Below, piece by piece: positions 27,801 to 33,269 of a stretch of DNA of 64,000 bases. The notes under the pieces were generated by a model. The model was not told the DNA's origin. It made no database searches and saw only the letters and a list, made by a program, of their open reading frames with translations. Source of the stretch: Trichobilharzia szidati (taxonomy: Eukaryota; Platyhelminthes; Trematoda; Strigeidida; Schistosomatidae); the NCBI GenBank assembly GCA_944472155.2, contig OX235272.1:3456354-3520353 (forward strand), in the 5' to 3' direction. Position 1 is the stretch's first letter. Every line of letters begins with the position of its first letter. The position numbers were made by a program, and so were the translations under genes.

Positions 27801-30800
27801 TTTGATGCATGACGCAATATACTACTGACTGATTTAGAAAAGTAGTAAGATGCCACTCACATCAACAAATAGTGCTTGCTAGTCAGATGAAAGTGATTGG
27901 TGAATTTGTTTAAATTACAAATGTCATTTAACGTATTACCAGTACACCCAATCAACTAGCAAGAATGAGATGGATTTGAGCTGATTTGTTTCTCTGAACT
28001 GAATTAAACTGCGTGTACGCCTTCTGAACTAGACGTCAAACAAACGAAACGGCCATCCGGTGTTTAAATCACTTCGATCTAGTTGTTAAGCACTACTTGG
28101 TGATGGTAGTAATGTCCAATTATTCATATCGACCAATCAGCAGTGCATTTATCCCTTCCTATTTCCTCGTTACATTTTTATGGTATGAACTATTATTATT
28201 GCTTCCTTTAGTTCCTAGAGGAGTATAGGGCTTCAGACGAACGTCTCCATTGCCATCAGTTCTCTACCCACGTTTTCATCTGGCTCCACGTCTGCCCACA
28301 TACTTTCATCTCCGCTTCACATCACCTCCTCCATGTCACCATCACACTGACGACCAACTAGCCGCTTCCCATTTGGCTTCCACTCGAGCAATCGCCTGGC
28401 GTGTGATGTCACTCACTTGATGGTTTGTTTTCTCAAAGTATGGTCAATCCAACCCACCTCCGTTTCCTCCTGCATATTTGTTGCACAATCGGTTCCTGCT
28501 GGGTTGGTTCGTTCATTGCCAGAGAGCCTTCACTATTGCCGATTATTTGTAGACGGCCATCTGATTTTGAGCGAGCACAGCTGTTGATGAAGGTCTGTAG
28601 TTTGTCCAAAGTGGCCTTCGTGACTCGCTGGCCAAGTCTCTGATCCGTATAGTAATATTGACTTTACACTGGAGTTAAAAATTCGGATCTTATTTTTCTT
28701 GTAGAGTGATGAAAGTTTACCTTACTTTCCCGACCCTCACTTCGATATCCTCATCGCTTCCGTCTGCCTGTAGTTGAAACGACGCTTCTCAAGTAGGTAG
28801 GTAGGTGAAGGAGGTTGCTCCTTTCGGATTTCTCCCATTTATGCTGATTGTTGTCTGTTGTTGTTGTTGTTGCTGTTGGTGTTGGCCAGGAATCATCGCC
28901 TCTGTCTTCTCTATGTTCATCTGAAGTCCCGCATTCTCTAAATGCTTCTTCCTCTGTCGACTTGTTGCTTTTCACTTGCATATCTTCCAGTTTATCGGAA
29001 ATCAGACATATCTCATCGGCGAAATCCAGATCCTCCAAGTTTTTCATATGGGTACATTTTATGCCTGTCTCCTTATTGCCCGCCTTCTGTACTGGCATGA
29101 AGCAGATCATATATATTTGGTTTTGCATAATTTTGACTTACAAAGGAGATAGTGTCGGTGAAATTTTCCCCCCAACACAACCCAACCCCTGTTAAAATGT
29201 GTAAATTGTAAATTTTACATTTGATTTGACTTCCAGTTTAGCTGAGTATACTCAATCACTAATATTTTTTTATATCCTTTCTCTTACTAACAGATAACAC
29301 TGAGCTCACCGAATGATCAACTTAAAATTAGTTCAGATGGTAAAGAATATTCCTTCATACATGAATTAGCTAGAAATTTATCAAAAGAAGCTGCTTTAGC
29401 TGCTTCAACTAACATCACAACATTACATAAAACCAAGTTGAACAAGCAAAAACACCATCATCAAAGTGACCATATACCATTTTCGGATCATGAACATGAT
29501 GACAACGCTGATGACAGTGATGATGAAGATATCCCCTTACCACCAATGACTATGATGTTAGGAAGTGATCAACTCGATAAGTATTGGCATAGAATTCTAC
29601 TTGGTATAATTGAAATTCAAGTTGATACAATGGTTGTGAATGAAAGTGATTTTGGTAAGTTTATTTTCCTCATTTATTTTAACCAGCTTCATGTAATGAG
29701 AATAAACTGGTAGTTTTCAACTTCTTAGATTATTTTACTTCCTTTCAAAACTACTGATATGCGTCTTTAGTTCCTGAGGTACCCACCAAAAGGAGTGATC
29801 CAGGGTTGAATCTCACTTAATCGGTAGCTTTTATTTCTTTTATTTCCTTCACGTTCCCAGTGGAACATAGGGCTTCAAGCTGGTGGCTTGAAGTTTCTGT
29901 AGCAGTGTTTATTTTTACAAGATGGGATTGCTAGCCTCATGACCAACCTTCCCTCTTTACCAGTCTTATTACTGGCTAAGTGAGCTTAGGGAGTGCGTCG
30001 GCTAGGGATCGAACCCCGGACTATGCACATGGTCGGCGAGAGTCCTAACCATTGTGCCACCGACGCACTAATCGGTAGAAAGCTGAGGAAAAAGGCAGAT
30101 TGGGCATGAAGCTAGCTAAAAGTCAAAGTCTAAAGCTAGCAATCCTGAGTTCTACTTGAACAGCAAAGGAATCAAAAAAGTCACTGCACCATTAGAACTC
30201 CAAAATCATTTACTTTATAAGCCCAGATTCCACTTACTGTGGACTATTGCGCTTTGCAACGCAAAGGCATGAATCGGATTAGTCGGTAGAATCGTCTTAG
30301 ATTCTGGGTAAGGCAAGGTAAGAAGATAAAATCGTAGAGTTTCAACCATGATCTTCCTAATTATTAGGCGGATGCTCTGTGAGCTGAGTTACAGGACTAC
30401 TCAGATGATAACCTAAGGTCATAATTTCACCTCCAATAGTTAAAATCACTCCATTATACCTCCAGCAGTCCAATAATCCAGTGCGTCAGTAGTTCACTGG
30501 TCGAATCCTCATCAAACACACATGTCAGACACACTTCTGAAGATCGTCTAACCGAATGACTAACTGAGTTTCAACACTGAACCTAGTACAGAAGTGCAGC
30601 ATTTCAAGCCGCCACATTCCATGTAACTTTAATTTTTGATCATAGCTTGATTCCACACTGTATTTTCGGTACAAGTGTGGAATTTTCAGCATGTGATATT
30701 GGTAGCCCAAATTTTGGAGGCTAACTATTGATATCAAGTGTGCGTCGGCAGGGGATCGAACACCAGACCATGTGCATGGTCGGTGAGAGTCCTAACTTCT

Positions 30801-32547
30801 GTGTCACTAAAGCCCTATGGATATCCATAGGCTCTTATCCCCTCCTCATACTGTATCCTCCATATCACCATCGTACTCATGCTCAACTCGTCGTTTCCTA
30901 TTCAGACTGCACACTCAACGGTCTTCGAGGCGCCTGCTCAATTAAATCTCCATTTCCTTCAGCGTATTTTCTGAGTGAGAGGTTCTTAGTTGGTCTGTTG
31001 CCAGCAATCTGGTCTTTACTATGCAGAAAAAGGGGCTCAAAAGTACTGTAATAAGCAGAAAATAGAGGGAGAAAGAATAGTAGCGTGGAAAAACATGGGT
31101 TCAGTGAATATAATGGATCAACGTAAGTGGATTCATCTGGGACACTTAGAACGATTTCAAGATATATTACACATAGTCTCTTCAGACATTAGTTCTTAAC
31201 ATCACGACGACTAAAAATCAGACAGCCGACACCTTCATACATGGCTGACTCAAACTATCTGACAAAAATTTCATCGACTTATTCAAGGATTCGGTTTGAC
31301 CACTTCTTACGCCTTTCTAGCCCAATCCCACGTCGGCTAATATTGGCCGTAGAAGAAGTTGATAGCTTAGAATGCATAACACGTGTCCTAGTTATCTTAA
31401 GCAGTTCACCTCCATGACTTCATCGGTTGACGTTCCCTCCTTACCCAATACTTCACGCCTAATTTCACTATTACGCAACATATTTTATCAGTCGACACGC
31501 GAACATCTGTGGTCAATGGTCATTTCCCACAGCAATAGATAGAGGTCATAGCAAACTGCTGCGGTACATACGTTCTTTTATCGACAACCGGGTTTGATAT
31601 CTCCATCGGAGATGATGTAGGTCGTCAAATGGTGCTATTTAGTCAGCAGTCAGTCCATTACTTTTGATGCGTCTTCCCCAATGAGTGAAGTGCTCAGAAT
31701 GTTCTGCCACTTTACTTCTTATCTATAGTCTGGGCGTCGGTGTATTCCACTCCTGCATTATCACCACACATTCGACAAAGAACAATCGACTGCCAAACAT
31801 ATGAATATTTCTCCTCAAGGTTTTCAGAAGTACCTGCATTGTAGAAGGTAGGCCGGAAAAAGAGGGAAGATTAGAAGTGAGGTTAGCGACCATACCACGC
31901 CACCTACTGAAACTTCAAACGTGATGCTTGACATCTTGTGTTCATCTCTCAGAAAATCTCCTAATACAAGACTATCTCACACGGTCTCATCAGCAATCTA
32001 GTTATTATTTTCGATTTTGTTGTTCTTTCCTTTTCTTTATGCAGGTTCACGTTTATTAGTCCCCATTGTATGCACCGCAATCCTACTCATCACACTGATA
32101 TGCACTTTTGTGATATGCTGTTATTCTCAACGGAAACGACGTGAACTTATTATGAAATATGCACCAAAAGCAACACCAAACAATCAAACATCTAATTTCA
32201 TTCAATATTTTTCAGAAAATAACTCTAATAATAATAATAATAACAATCATAATAACAATACGAATTATAATTCAAACAAATTAACCAATCAAATTAACGC
32301 CTCACAAATCCCTGGCATTGGCAACACCAATCAGAGATGCGCTGTAAATTATCCTCAGTTAATCAGCTGTGATACACGAAGATTTATATCACCTCAATTC
32401 ATAAATGTTAACAGAAACATATTACTTCAAAATACTGATAATAACAATAATAATAATAACAATAATAGTAATAAAAGCATGACTCCTGGAACGAATGCAA
32501 CAAACAGAGTAGGCATGAATAAAACAAGTGTACCAGTTGTGATTTAA
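3262..32547 (+). CDS. JAG: Jagged/Serrate-type Notch ligand, 3' portion (nine spliced exons)
   Basis: Single-pass membrane ligand of Notch, acting at the cell surface on Notch of neighbouring cells. Nine exons with GT-AG borders and matching phases total 2757 nt (918 aa plus stop). Domain order: half an EGF repeat, nine EGF repeats, a VWC-like Cys-rich region, a Jagged-type juxtamembrane region, a TM helix and a short tail. An EGF repeat with a very long C1-C2 loop followed by exactly six EGF repeats and then the VWC-like region is the layout of EGF10-16 in vertebrate Jagged; Delta ligands lack this tail region. Signal peptide, MNNL and DSL domains are not in the window, so the gene is 5'-truncated by the window edge. 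Introns of 0.7-5.2 kb are filled with retroelements. Family assignment is strong; DSL presence is inferred. Confidence 0.9.
3460..4250. other. Intronic stretch without recognisable feature
   Basis: Mixed AT-rich intron sequence. The longest frame (3815-4054, +) starts from a non-ATG or ATG in random-looking sequence and has no motif I recognise. Confidence 0.4.
4255..4935 (+). mobile_element. Penelope-like element, family C, decayed 3' part
   Basis: Colinear with 40200-40800 and, inverted, with 47660-48300. It reads in pieces as the segment before and through the GIY-YIG domain: [12 protein letters not shown], then [10 protein letters not shown] with frame breaks. It ends in the family C terminal sequence TGATATGATTATGAAC ... 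ACATCTAATAAAC. No open frame remains. Confidence 0.7.
5176..5716 (+). CDS. JAG: Jagged exon: three EGF repeats including the long-loop EGF10 equivalent
   Basis: Starts phase 0 after TTTTAG and ends one base into a codon before GTAAGT. It encodes EGF ([13 protein letters not shown]...), then a repeat in which about 55 Ser/Thr/Asn-rich residues separate the first cysteines from [10 protein letters not shown], then a third EGF ([15 protein letters not shown]). Vertebrate Jagged EGF10 has the same enlarged C1-C2 loop followed by the CGPHGKC-type motif, so this exon anchors the register of the whole protein. The loop is longer here and Thr/Ser-rich, so O-glycosylation is possible. Confidence 0.88.
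5740..6262. other. Intronic stretch without recognisable feature
   Basis: Contains a 95-codon frame (5758-6045, +) right after a TTTTCAG. Joining it to the preceding Jagged exon in phase gives a stop after about a dozen codons, so it is not an alternative Jagged exon, and it has no motif I recognise. Confidence 0.4.
6268..6580 (-). mobile_element. tRNA-headed SINE with hammerhead-like domain (SINE-HH)
   Basis: On the minus strand: a tRNA-like head with A-box-like GTGGCTTAATGG and B box GGTTCGAACCC, then a hammerhead-like fold, then a tail GGTTCTCTAACCAATGTCAG. A second copy sits at 22528-22807 and diverged ones at 23038-23286 and 57008-57147. The structure resembles the schistosome Smα SINE (pol III promoter plus hammerhead), but the sequence outside the fold differs. 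Confidence 0.75.
6326..6371 (-). ncRNA. Hammerhead-ribozyme-like fold in SINE
   Basis: Minus strand: stem I GTACTG/CAGTAC (6 bp, perfect), core ATGAAGA, stem II GTCC/GGAC with loop CAAACTA, then GAAA, a stem III palindrome ACAGCTGT, and the cleavage triplet GTC just before the 3' arm of stem I. The only departure from the consensus core CTGANGA is A at position 3. This change should weaken or abolish cleavage, because C3 pairs with G8. Confidence 0.65.
6590..7730. other. Intronic stretch, mostly unexplained
   Basis: A short SINE-HH tail fragment is visible at about 6676-6712 (TTACAGGATTTCATCATGAG). The rest shows no coding or repeat signal I can name. Confidence 0.4.
7735..7850 (-). mobile_element. 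RTE LINE fragment (C-terminal region)
   Basis: The complement matches the conserved RTE 3' coding stretch seen elsewhere in the window: GGTCTCCTCAGAGTATATCCGATC and TTAGTTGGTTCTTGGCCAGAG correspond to the positions coding WRWIGH and NQEP. Short and decayed. Confidence 0.55.
8195..8370 (+). mobile_element. RTE LINE fragment (C-terminal region)
   Basis: Contains the hallmark stretch GTGACATGGAGGAGATCGTG (VTWRRS) and GGCCACCCTTCGAGTGGAAG, found in every better-preserved RTE copy here. Directly upstream of a Jagged exon. Confidence 0.6.
8499..8747 (+). CDS. JAG: Jagged exon: two EGF repeats (EGF12-13 equivalents)
   Basis: The acceptor TTATTTAG at 8498 and the donor GTAAGT at 8748 give 249 nt, starting with two bases of a split codon and ending with one. 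It encodes [17 protein letters not shown]... ending WCE, and a second, less canonical [21 protein letters not shown]... ending VCQL. The six-cysteine spacing is kept in both. Confidence 0.87.
8812..9345 (+). mobile_element. RTE (SR2-type) LINE, 3' end
   Basis: 5'-truncated copy. A frame of 128 codons (8960-9346) encodes the end of the RTE polyprotein: [43 protein letters not shown] and CSTRNPREQ at the stop. This post-RT region is typical of RTE elements. It ends in the family tail GAAGCCCTATGTTCCACTAG and a (TAA)n run, and meets the oppositely oriented copy at 9363 tail to tail. Confidence 0.82.
9346..9368. repeat. (TAA)n/(TTA)n microsatellite at a tail-to-tail RTE junction
   Basis: The shared TAA/TTA tract separates a plus and a minus RTE copy, so both 3' tails meet here. 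Confidence 0.8.
9363..10190 (-). mobile_element. RTE LINE, 3' part
   Basis: The minus strand carries the 3' tail, then the C-terminal coding region (a 64-codon frame, 9368-9562: [20 protein letters not shown]), then upstream sequence to about 10190. Frames are broken. Together with the previous copy it forms a large inverted pair in one intron. Confidence 0.78.
10195..10275 (-). mobile_element. PLE terminal fragment
   Basis: ATCACACAG, GGATGACAAGGTTTCCAGC and ACTCATAATCATATCAATT match the terminal sequence of PLE family C (compare 47690-47760 and 38870-38945). It directly abuts the rDNA-derived segment. Confidence 0.5.
10276..10500 (-). pseudogene. 18S rRNA 5'-end fragment (decayed, antisense in intron)
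   Basis: The minus strand from 10500 downward reads as the universally conserved start of eukaryotic 18S rRNA: CGATCCTGCCAGTAGTCATA, TGCTTGTCTCAGAGATTAAG, CCATGCATGTCTGAGTACAT, AAACGGTGAAACCGCGAATG, ATTAAATCAGCTATGGTTCC and CTAATACATGCAAC. There are scattered substitutions at positions that are invariant in working 18S (for example GGTCGATCC for GGTTGATCC). It becomes unrecognisable below about 10320. It is a relic, not a functional gene. Confidence 0.88.
10501..11130 (-). other. Probable rDNA 5' external transcribed spacer attached to the 18S fragment
   Basis: Sequence immediately upstream of the 18S 5' end in sense orientation. It is more GC-balanced than the surrounding intron and has no LINE, PLE or SINE similarity. 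Assignment is by position only; the left limit is unclear. Confidence 0.4.
11471..11675. repeat. 205-bp near-perfect palindrome (PLE terminal inverted pair)
   Basis: Arms 11471-11572 and 11574-11675 (102 bp each) are reverse complements with one mismatch, centred on a single C at 11573. The arm contains GATGACGTTTCGAGC and CTCATAATCATATCAA, both recurrent at PLE ends in this window (compare 47714-47755). No coding sequence accompanies it. Confidence 0.9.
12121..12654 (-). CDS. Unrecognised 177-codon open frame in intron
   Basis: ATG-started minus frame, Ser/Thr-rich, beginning [19 protein letters not shown]. No domain or motif recognised. Base composition here is less AT-rich than the surrounding intron. 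It could be an ORF1 or 5' region of a retroelement not otherwise represented, or a chance frame. There is no splice or promoter evidence. Confidence 0.3.
   Translation of the reverse strand: MEAQPLDATQNKSTRVANPTTLTAETAYSRSLSESSNSTTMCTEAYEAAKKPASSWTDTYLISDCLIQPPEPTLFRKFRIQFTDFPYLHCSTSEGCSTSRPAEDMRTACNENYTARFEFSRADRSAPDTTRKNGVVNINGSQSTDISSHSNEFIHGICYHFTMDLPCSNLESFLQHT
12922..13075 (+). CDS. JAG: Jagged exon: EGF14 equivalent and start of EGF15
   Basis: Bounded by TTCCTTGTAG and GTAAGT, 154 nt, split codons at both ends that match the neighbours. It encodes a full EGF ([15 protein letters not shown] ... YCE) and the start of the next, [10 protein letters not shown], which has the D-I-N-E calcium-binding EGF signature. 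The next cysteine codon is split across the intron (TG|T). Confidence 0.87.
13485..13680 (+). mobile_element. SINE-B (tRNA-like head, CR1-like tail)
   Basis: Head GCGTCGGTGGCACAGTG (A box region) and GGTTCGATCCTCTGCC (B box), body CGGCCTGCAAAATTTGGGCT, tail GCTGAAAATTCCATACCTGT ... GAATCAAGCTGTAATCAAAA and an A-rich end. The head is shared with SINE-A copies; the tail resembles the 3' end of the CR1-like LINE at 41777-45051. Inserted in the shortest Jagged intron. Confidence 0.78.
13757..13842 (+). CDS. JAG: Jagged exon: rest of EGF15 equivalent
   Basis: Small 86-nt exon (TTTCAG ... GTAAGT) completing the split cysteine codon and encoding [17 protein letters not shown] and FIGTDCRI. The preceding intron is the shortest in the window (681 nt) and still contains a SINE. 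Confidence 0.86.
13985..14870 (+). mobile_element. Penelope-like element, family A, decayed
   Basis: Broken GIY-YIG frame: [20 protein letters not shown]..., [15 protein letters not shown] in pieces. The last 89 codons (14245-14514) are open and contain [20 protein letters not shown], the PLE-A C-terminal region. The 3' end TTGTACAGCTTGAGAAAGAT ... AAGAGTAACTCTACGCC is mirrored by a short inverted stretch at 13990-14035 (GGCGTTTAGCGACGAGTTAC). Confidence 0.7.
15353..16945 (+). mobile_element. Penelope-like element, family A, flanked by inverted copies of its 3' end
   Basis: About 330 bp at the left (15353-15690) are the reverse complement of the right end (16615-16945); the outermost bases are AAAAGGCGTTCAACAATGAG and its mirror. 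Between the arms lies the PLE GIY-YIG region without RT. Identity between the arms is very high by eye, so the copy is relatively young or the arms have been converted. Confidence 0.82.
15695..16500 (+). pseudogene. PLE-A GIY-YIG endonuclease region
   Basis: Two overlapping frames (15695-16006 and 15973-16404) that break near 15990 and 16400. Visible: [59 protein letters not shown] (Cys knuckle plus GIY-YIG), RISEHLPSW and [19 protein letters not shown]. The RT domain is absent; only the region after RT remains. Confidence 0.78.
16950..17630. other. Intronic stretch without recognisable feature
   Basis: No coding, repeat or RNA signal I can name. Confidence 0.4.
17633..18165 (-). mobile_element. 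RTE LINE, 3' part (decayed)
   Basis: Begins (antisense) with the RTE tail CCCCTTCGGTTCCGAGTAGAACATAGGACTTC and continues with the complement of VTWRKS and the WRWIG-type region. Frames are broken. Confidence 0.72.
18380..18735 (+). mobile_element. RTE LINE, 3' end (decayed)
   Basis: The RTE C-terminal region is recognisable in pieces; it ends GAAGCCCTATGTTCAACTCG and an AATAATAAT tail. It faces the minus copy at 17633-18165. Confidence 0.65.
18873..19114 (+). CDS. JAG: Jagged exon: EGF16 equivalent and first part of the VWC-like region
   Basis: Bounded by TGCCTACAG and GTAAGT; ends in phase 0. It encodes [16 protein letters not shown], a calcium-binding type EGF and the last one of the array, a short Glu/Pro linker, and a von Willebrand C-like segment ([18 protein letters not shown]). 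In Jagged proteins the VWC-like region follows EGF16 directly, so position and sequence agree. NWT is a potential N-glycosylation site. Confidence 0.87.
19171..19395 (-). mobile_element. RTE LINE fragment
   Basis: TTATTATTCCCCTAAGTTCT followed by the complement of the C-terminal region (CATGATCCCCTCAATGTCAC). Strongly decayed. Sits 57 bp after a Jagged exon. Confidence 0.6.
19782..19821. repeat. 40-bp perfect hairpin around an (AT)n run
   Basis: AGCGTAAATGATATATATAT followed immediately by its exact reverse complement. A unique 10-bp flank on each side of an AT run makes this a true palindrome, not just a microsatellite. Confidence 0.85.
19972..21010 (-). mobile_element. RTE LINE, 3' third including end of RT
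   Basis: A minus frame (20666-21010) shows RT motif [21 protein letters not shown], and motif C as LDFADDI. This is followed toward 19972 by the C-terminal region and tail, with frame breaks. RTE assignment is from the FADD box, the motif B wording and the 3' region. Confidence 0.82.
21120..21480 (-). mobile_element. RTE LINE, 3' end
   Basis: Antisense tail TATTGTTCCCTTAAGTTCCT, then the complement of the C-terminal region (CGATCTCCTCCATGTCACCC). It adjoins the previous minus copy with about 110 bp between them. Confidence 0.75.
21715..22390 (+). mobile_element. Penelope-like element, family B, decayed
   Basis: Broken GIY-YIG frame reading [20 protein letters not shown], followed by the family B 3' region (AATAAACTCGTG ... 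ATGAAAGCTTCGTAAG ... ACCACCTGAGCTACAAATCT) also seen at 46640-46830 (inverted) and 45060-45280. Confidence 0.7.
22528..22807 (-). mobile_element. SINE-HH, second copy
   Basis: Near-identical to 6268-6580 over most of its length, with short deletions in the tRNA-like head (B box lost at about 22645). Both copies share the same outer sequence GGTTACAGGATTTCATCATG and GTATTTGTCCTCACACCCGA. Confidence 0.78.
22590..22635 (-). ncRNA. Hammerhead-like fold in SINE-HH
   Basis: Same layout as at 6326-6371: stem I GTACTG/CAGTAC, core ATGAAGA, stem II GTCC/GGAC, GAAA, ACAGCTGT, GTC. The same A replaces C3, so the change predates the split of the two copies. Confidence 0.63.
23038..23286 (-). mobile_element. 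SINE-HH, diverged copy
   Basis: GGTTAGAGAACTACTGAAAA, GAGTACTGGACAACTATTTCGTC and a CTGGGACGGAGTTCAG-like head align with the other copies. The stem II and stem I region of the hammerhead is lost. Confidence 0.6.
23800..23990 (-). mobile_element. Smα-type SINE, minus copy
   Basis: Complement shows the hammerhead-like core followed by GGTTCCACTGCTAGCCACC, the conserved sequence downstream of the Smα ribozyme. The tRNA-like head is poorly preserved (CCGAG near 23970). It faces a plus copy at 24031. Confidence 0.65.
23898..23950 (-). ncRNA. Hammerhead-like fold (Smα type)
   Basis: Minus strand: core ATGACGA, stem II GTCC-TAAATA-GGAC, GAAA, stem III ATGCGCAT, triplet ATC, then CTAGG. A replaces C at core position 3; stem I pairing is only partial. 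Confidence 0.6.
24031..24240 (+). mobile_element. Smα-type SINE, plus copy
   Basis: The tRNA-like head has A-box-like TGGTCTAGTGGATAACG and B box GGTTCGAGCCT, then a hammerhead-like domain, then CTGGATTCCACTGCTAATCC, the Smα signature. Length about 210 bp. Schistosome Smα elements carry exactly this combination. Confidence 0.78.
24145..24200 (+). ncRNA. Hammerhead-like fold (Smα type), degenerate
   Basis: Stem I CCAG/CTGG, core ATGACGA, stem II GTCC-CAAATA-GG(T)A, GAAA, ATGCGCA, triplet TGC. Both C3 and the cleavage triplet (normally GTC) are changed, so it is unlikely to cleave. Confidence 0.6.
24335..24784 (+). CDS. JAG: Jagged exon: second part of the VWC-like region and juxtamembrane domain
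   Basis: 450 nt, phase 0 at both ends; acceptor ACTCAAG, donor GTATGT. It starts [14 protein letters not shown] and contains ten or more cysteines in the first 65 residues ([20 protein letters not shown]), equivalent to the Jagged CGPRPC...HPC segment. Then follows [14 protein letters not shown] and [13 protein letters not shown], which parallel the Jagged CANITFTFNKEMM and EHICSELRNL stretch. The homology is by eye and weaker than for the EGF repeats, but order and cysteine pattern fit. Confidence 0.82.
24808..24870. repeat. (TTA)n microsatellite
   Basis: About 60 bp of TTA repeats with one ACT interruption, starting about 25 bp after a Jagged exon. Confidence 0.85.
25325..27570 (-). mobile_element. 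Penelope-like element, family D, nearly complete
   Basis: Best-preserved PLE of the window: RT plus GIY-YIG endonuclease on the minus strand and a 3' region ending near 25325 (GTTTGAGCATTGTGGATTAG in antisense, similar to other PLE ends at 38813). The 5' end lies at or near 27570, so the N-terminal region before RT is short. Confidence 0.85.
25553..27553 (-). pseudogene. PLE reverse transcriptase-GIY-YIG endonuclease (two frameshifts)
   Basis: 27553-26453: N-terminal part and RT with [18 protein letters not shown], motif [12 protein letters not shown], motif [18 protein letters not shown] and motif C YVDDTLV. 26403-26092: linker ([28 protein letters not shown]). 26074-25553: endonuclease with [20 protein letters not shown] and NEHKR. 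Both breaks fall in A-runs (sense): one at about 26459-26470 and one at about 26090-26105. The reading resumes in the right place each time, so one-base slips could explain them. No other stops are seen over about 660 codons. Confidence 0.85.
27575..28190. other. Intronic stretch without recognisable feature
   Basis: No coding, repeat or RNA signal I can name. Confidence 0.4.
28193..29110 (-). mobile_element. RTE LINE, 3' third (decayed)
   Basis: Antisense tail GCTTCCTTTAGTTCCTAGAG, then the complement of the C-terminal region. A minus frame (28751-29128) contains [20 protein letters not shown], the RTE motif C region with FADE in place of FADD. Confidence 0.78.
29294..29654 (+). CDS. JAG: Jagged exon: juxtamembrane domain with His/Asp-rich insertion
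   Basis: 361 nt after ACTAACAG, ending one base into a codon at GTAAGT. It continues the Jagged-type juxtamembrane fold (ITLSS..., [18 protein letters not shown]). About 55 residues rich in His, Asp and Glu (around 29436-29545) interrupt it before a strand-like segment, [12 protein letters not shown], which corresponds to the last strand before the membrane in Jagged. NIT and NES are possible N-glycosylation sites. The acidic insertion is not part of the vertebrate family pattern. Confidence 0.8.
29828..30068 (-). mobile_element. SINE-A (tRNA-like head, RTE tail) with 10-bp target duplication
   Basis: Minus strand: head GTGCGTCGGTGGCACAATGG with B box GGTTCGATCCC, body, and tail GAAGCCCTATGTTCCACTGGGAACG then GAAGGAAATAAAAG. 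TAATCGGTAG flanks it on both sides (29818-29827 and 30069-30078), a clean target-site duplication. Confidence 0.85.
30630..30811 (-). mobile_element. SINE-B (tRNA-like head, CR1-like tail)
   Basis: Minus strand: decayed head with GTTCGATCCCCTGCCGACGC, body CCTCCAAAATTTGGGCTACC, tail GCTGAAAATTCCACACTTGT ... GAATCAAGCTATGATCAAAA. Confidence 0.72.
30860..31050 (-). mobile_element. RTE LINE fragment
   Basis: Complement of the RTE C-terminal region (TCCTCCATATCACCATCGTA, TTCTTAGTTGGTCTGTTGCC). Short, decayed. Confidence 0.55.
31051..32040. other. Last Jagged intron, unexplained part
   Basis: No repeat, coding or RNA signal I can name. Confidence 0.4.
32045..32547 (+). CDS. JAG: Jagged terminal exon: transmembrane helix and cytoplasmic tail
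   Basis: Acceptor TTTATGCAG; stop TAA at 32545-32547. It encodes a hydrophobic helix of about 23 residues ([19 protein letters not shown]...) followed by the stop-transfer QRKRR, then a tail of about 130 residues. The tail has two poly-Asn tracts from AAT/AAC repeats (near 32220-32280 and 32430-32475), several lysines that could be ubiquitination sites, and ends VPVVI, which fits a class II PDZ ligand. Jagged and Delta tails often end in PDZ ligands, but this terminus differs from vertebrate Jagged. An AATAAA signal lies 134 nt downstream. Confidence 0.87.
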
Positions 32548-32680
32548 GCGTAGACGTGTATAATTTCATGACACAACGCTGTTTCACTACTTCTCTTTTC
32601 ATATTCTTCTTTGCAGACATAATTTCCCTCTTTCTTTACTGTATTTTGTAAATTTTTTGCCAAATATTTTCAATCATATA

Positions 32681-32686
32681 AATAAA
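32681..32686 (+). promoter_or_regulatory. Candidate polyadenylation signal of the Jagged gene
   Basis: Canonical AATAAA 134 nt after the stop codon, followed by GT-rich sequence (AACGTGTACC). It is the first AATAAA on the + strand after the terminal exon and suits a 3' UTR of about 150 nt. Confidence 0.6.
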
Positions 32687-32689
32687 CGT

Positions 32690-33135
32690 GTACCTCGCCG
32701 AGGTGAAGTAAATCCGCCCCTATCCCTCCCCACTGTCACCACTTTCCCATTCTGCATTTCTGTGAACTCTGAGTGGAACAGTTTCAGCAGTGGTGGTGTC
32801 GCTATTGTTTACAGGGATGGGGTCGCCAACGTCAAGCCTAATCTTCCTGCCTTTTCTGGATACCTACGGGTTAGGTGAGATTTAGGAATGAGTGGGTCGC
32901 GTAACGAAACTCCGGACTAAATGAGTCGTTGGCAAGCATTCTACTGCCAAATCAATGATTCATATGAAATAGGCTTCTGGGGAGACTTTATCGTTTACCA
33001 CACACATAAAAAGCTTGAGTTGTGTTCATTTACAGTTGTAATTGTTATTTATCAGTATTGATACAAACAATTAAAAGGTAGAAATGGTTAAAAACCATGG
33101 ATTGTGTAATGCATAATTTTGAAAAATGAAGAGTA
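32690..33135. other. Intergenic stretch 3' of Jagged without recognisable feature
   Basis: The first 200 bp are less AT-rich. A 73-codon + frame (32657-32878) shows no motif. Confidence 0.35.
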
Positions 33136-33139
33136 ATTA

Positions 33140-33230
33140 AGGAATGTGATTCGCATTTTTAACACCAATATCAAGTCGGTCAGTTCTTCTGTACGGGTCA
33201 GAAACTTGGCCAGCGTGTAAAGAAAAGGAT
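33140..33230 (+). mobile_element. RTE LINE fragment
   Basis: AACACCAATATCAAGTCGGT and GTCAGAAACTTGGCCAGCG match the RTE stretch before the WPERI region at 8890-8940 and 36200-36250. Confidence 0.55.
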
Positions 33231-33269
33231 TGTCAATTCGCGAAAAATACCCATTAAGACATTGAAATA

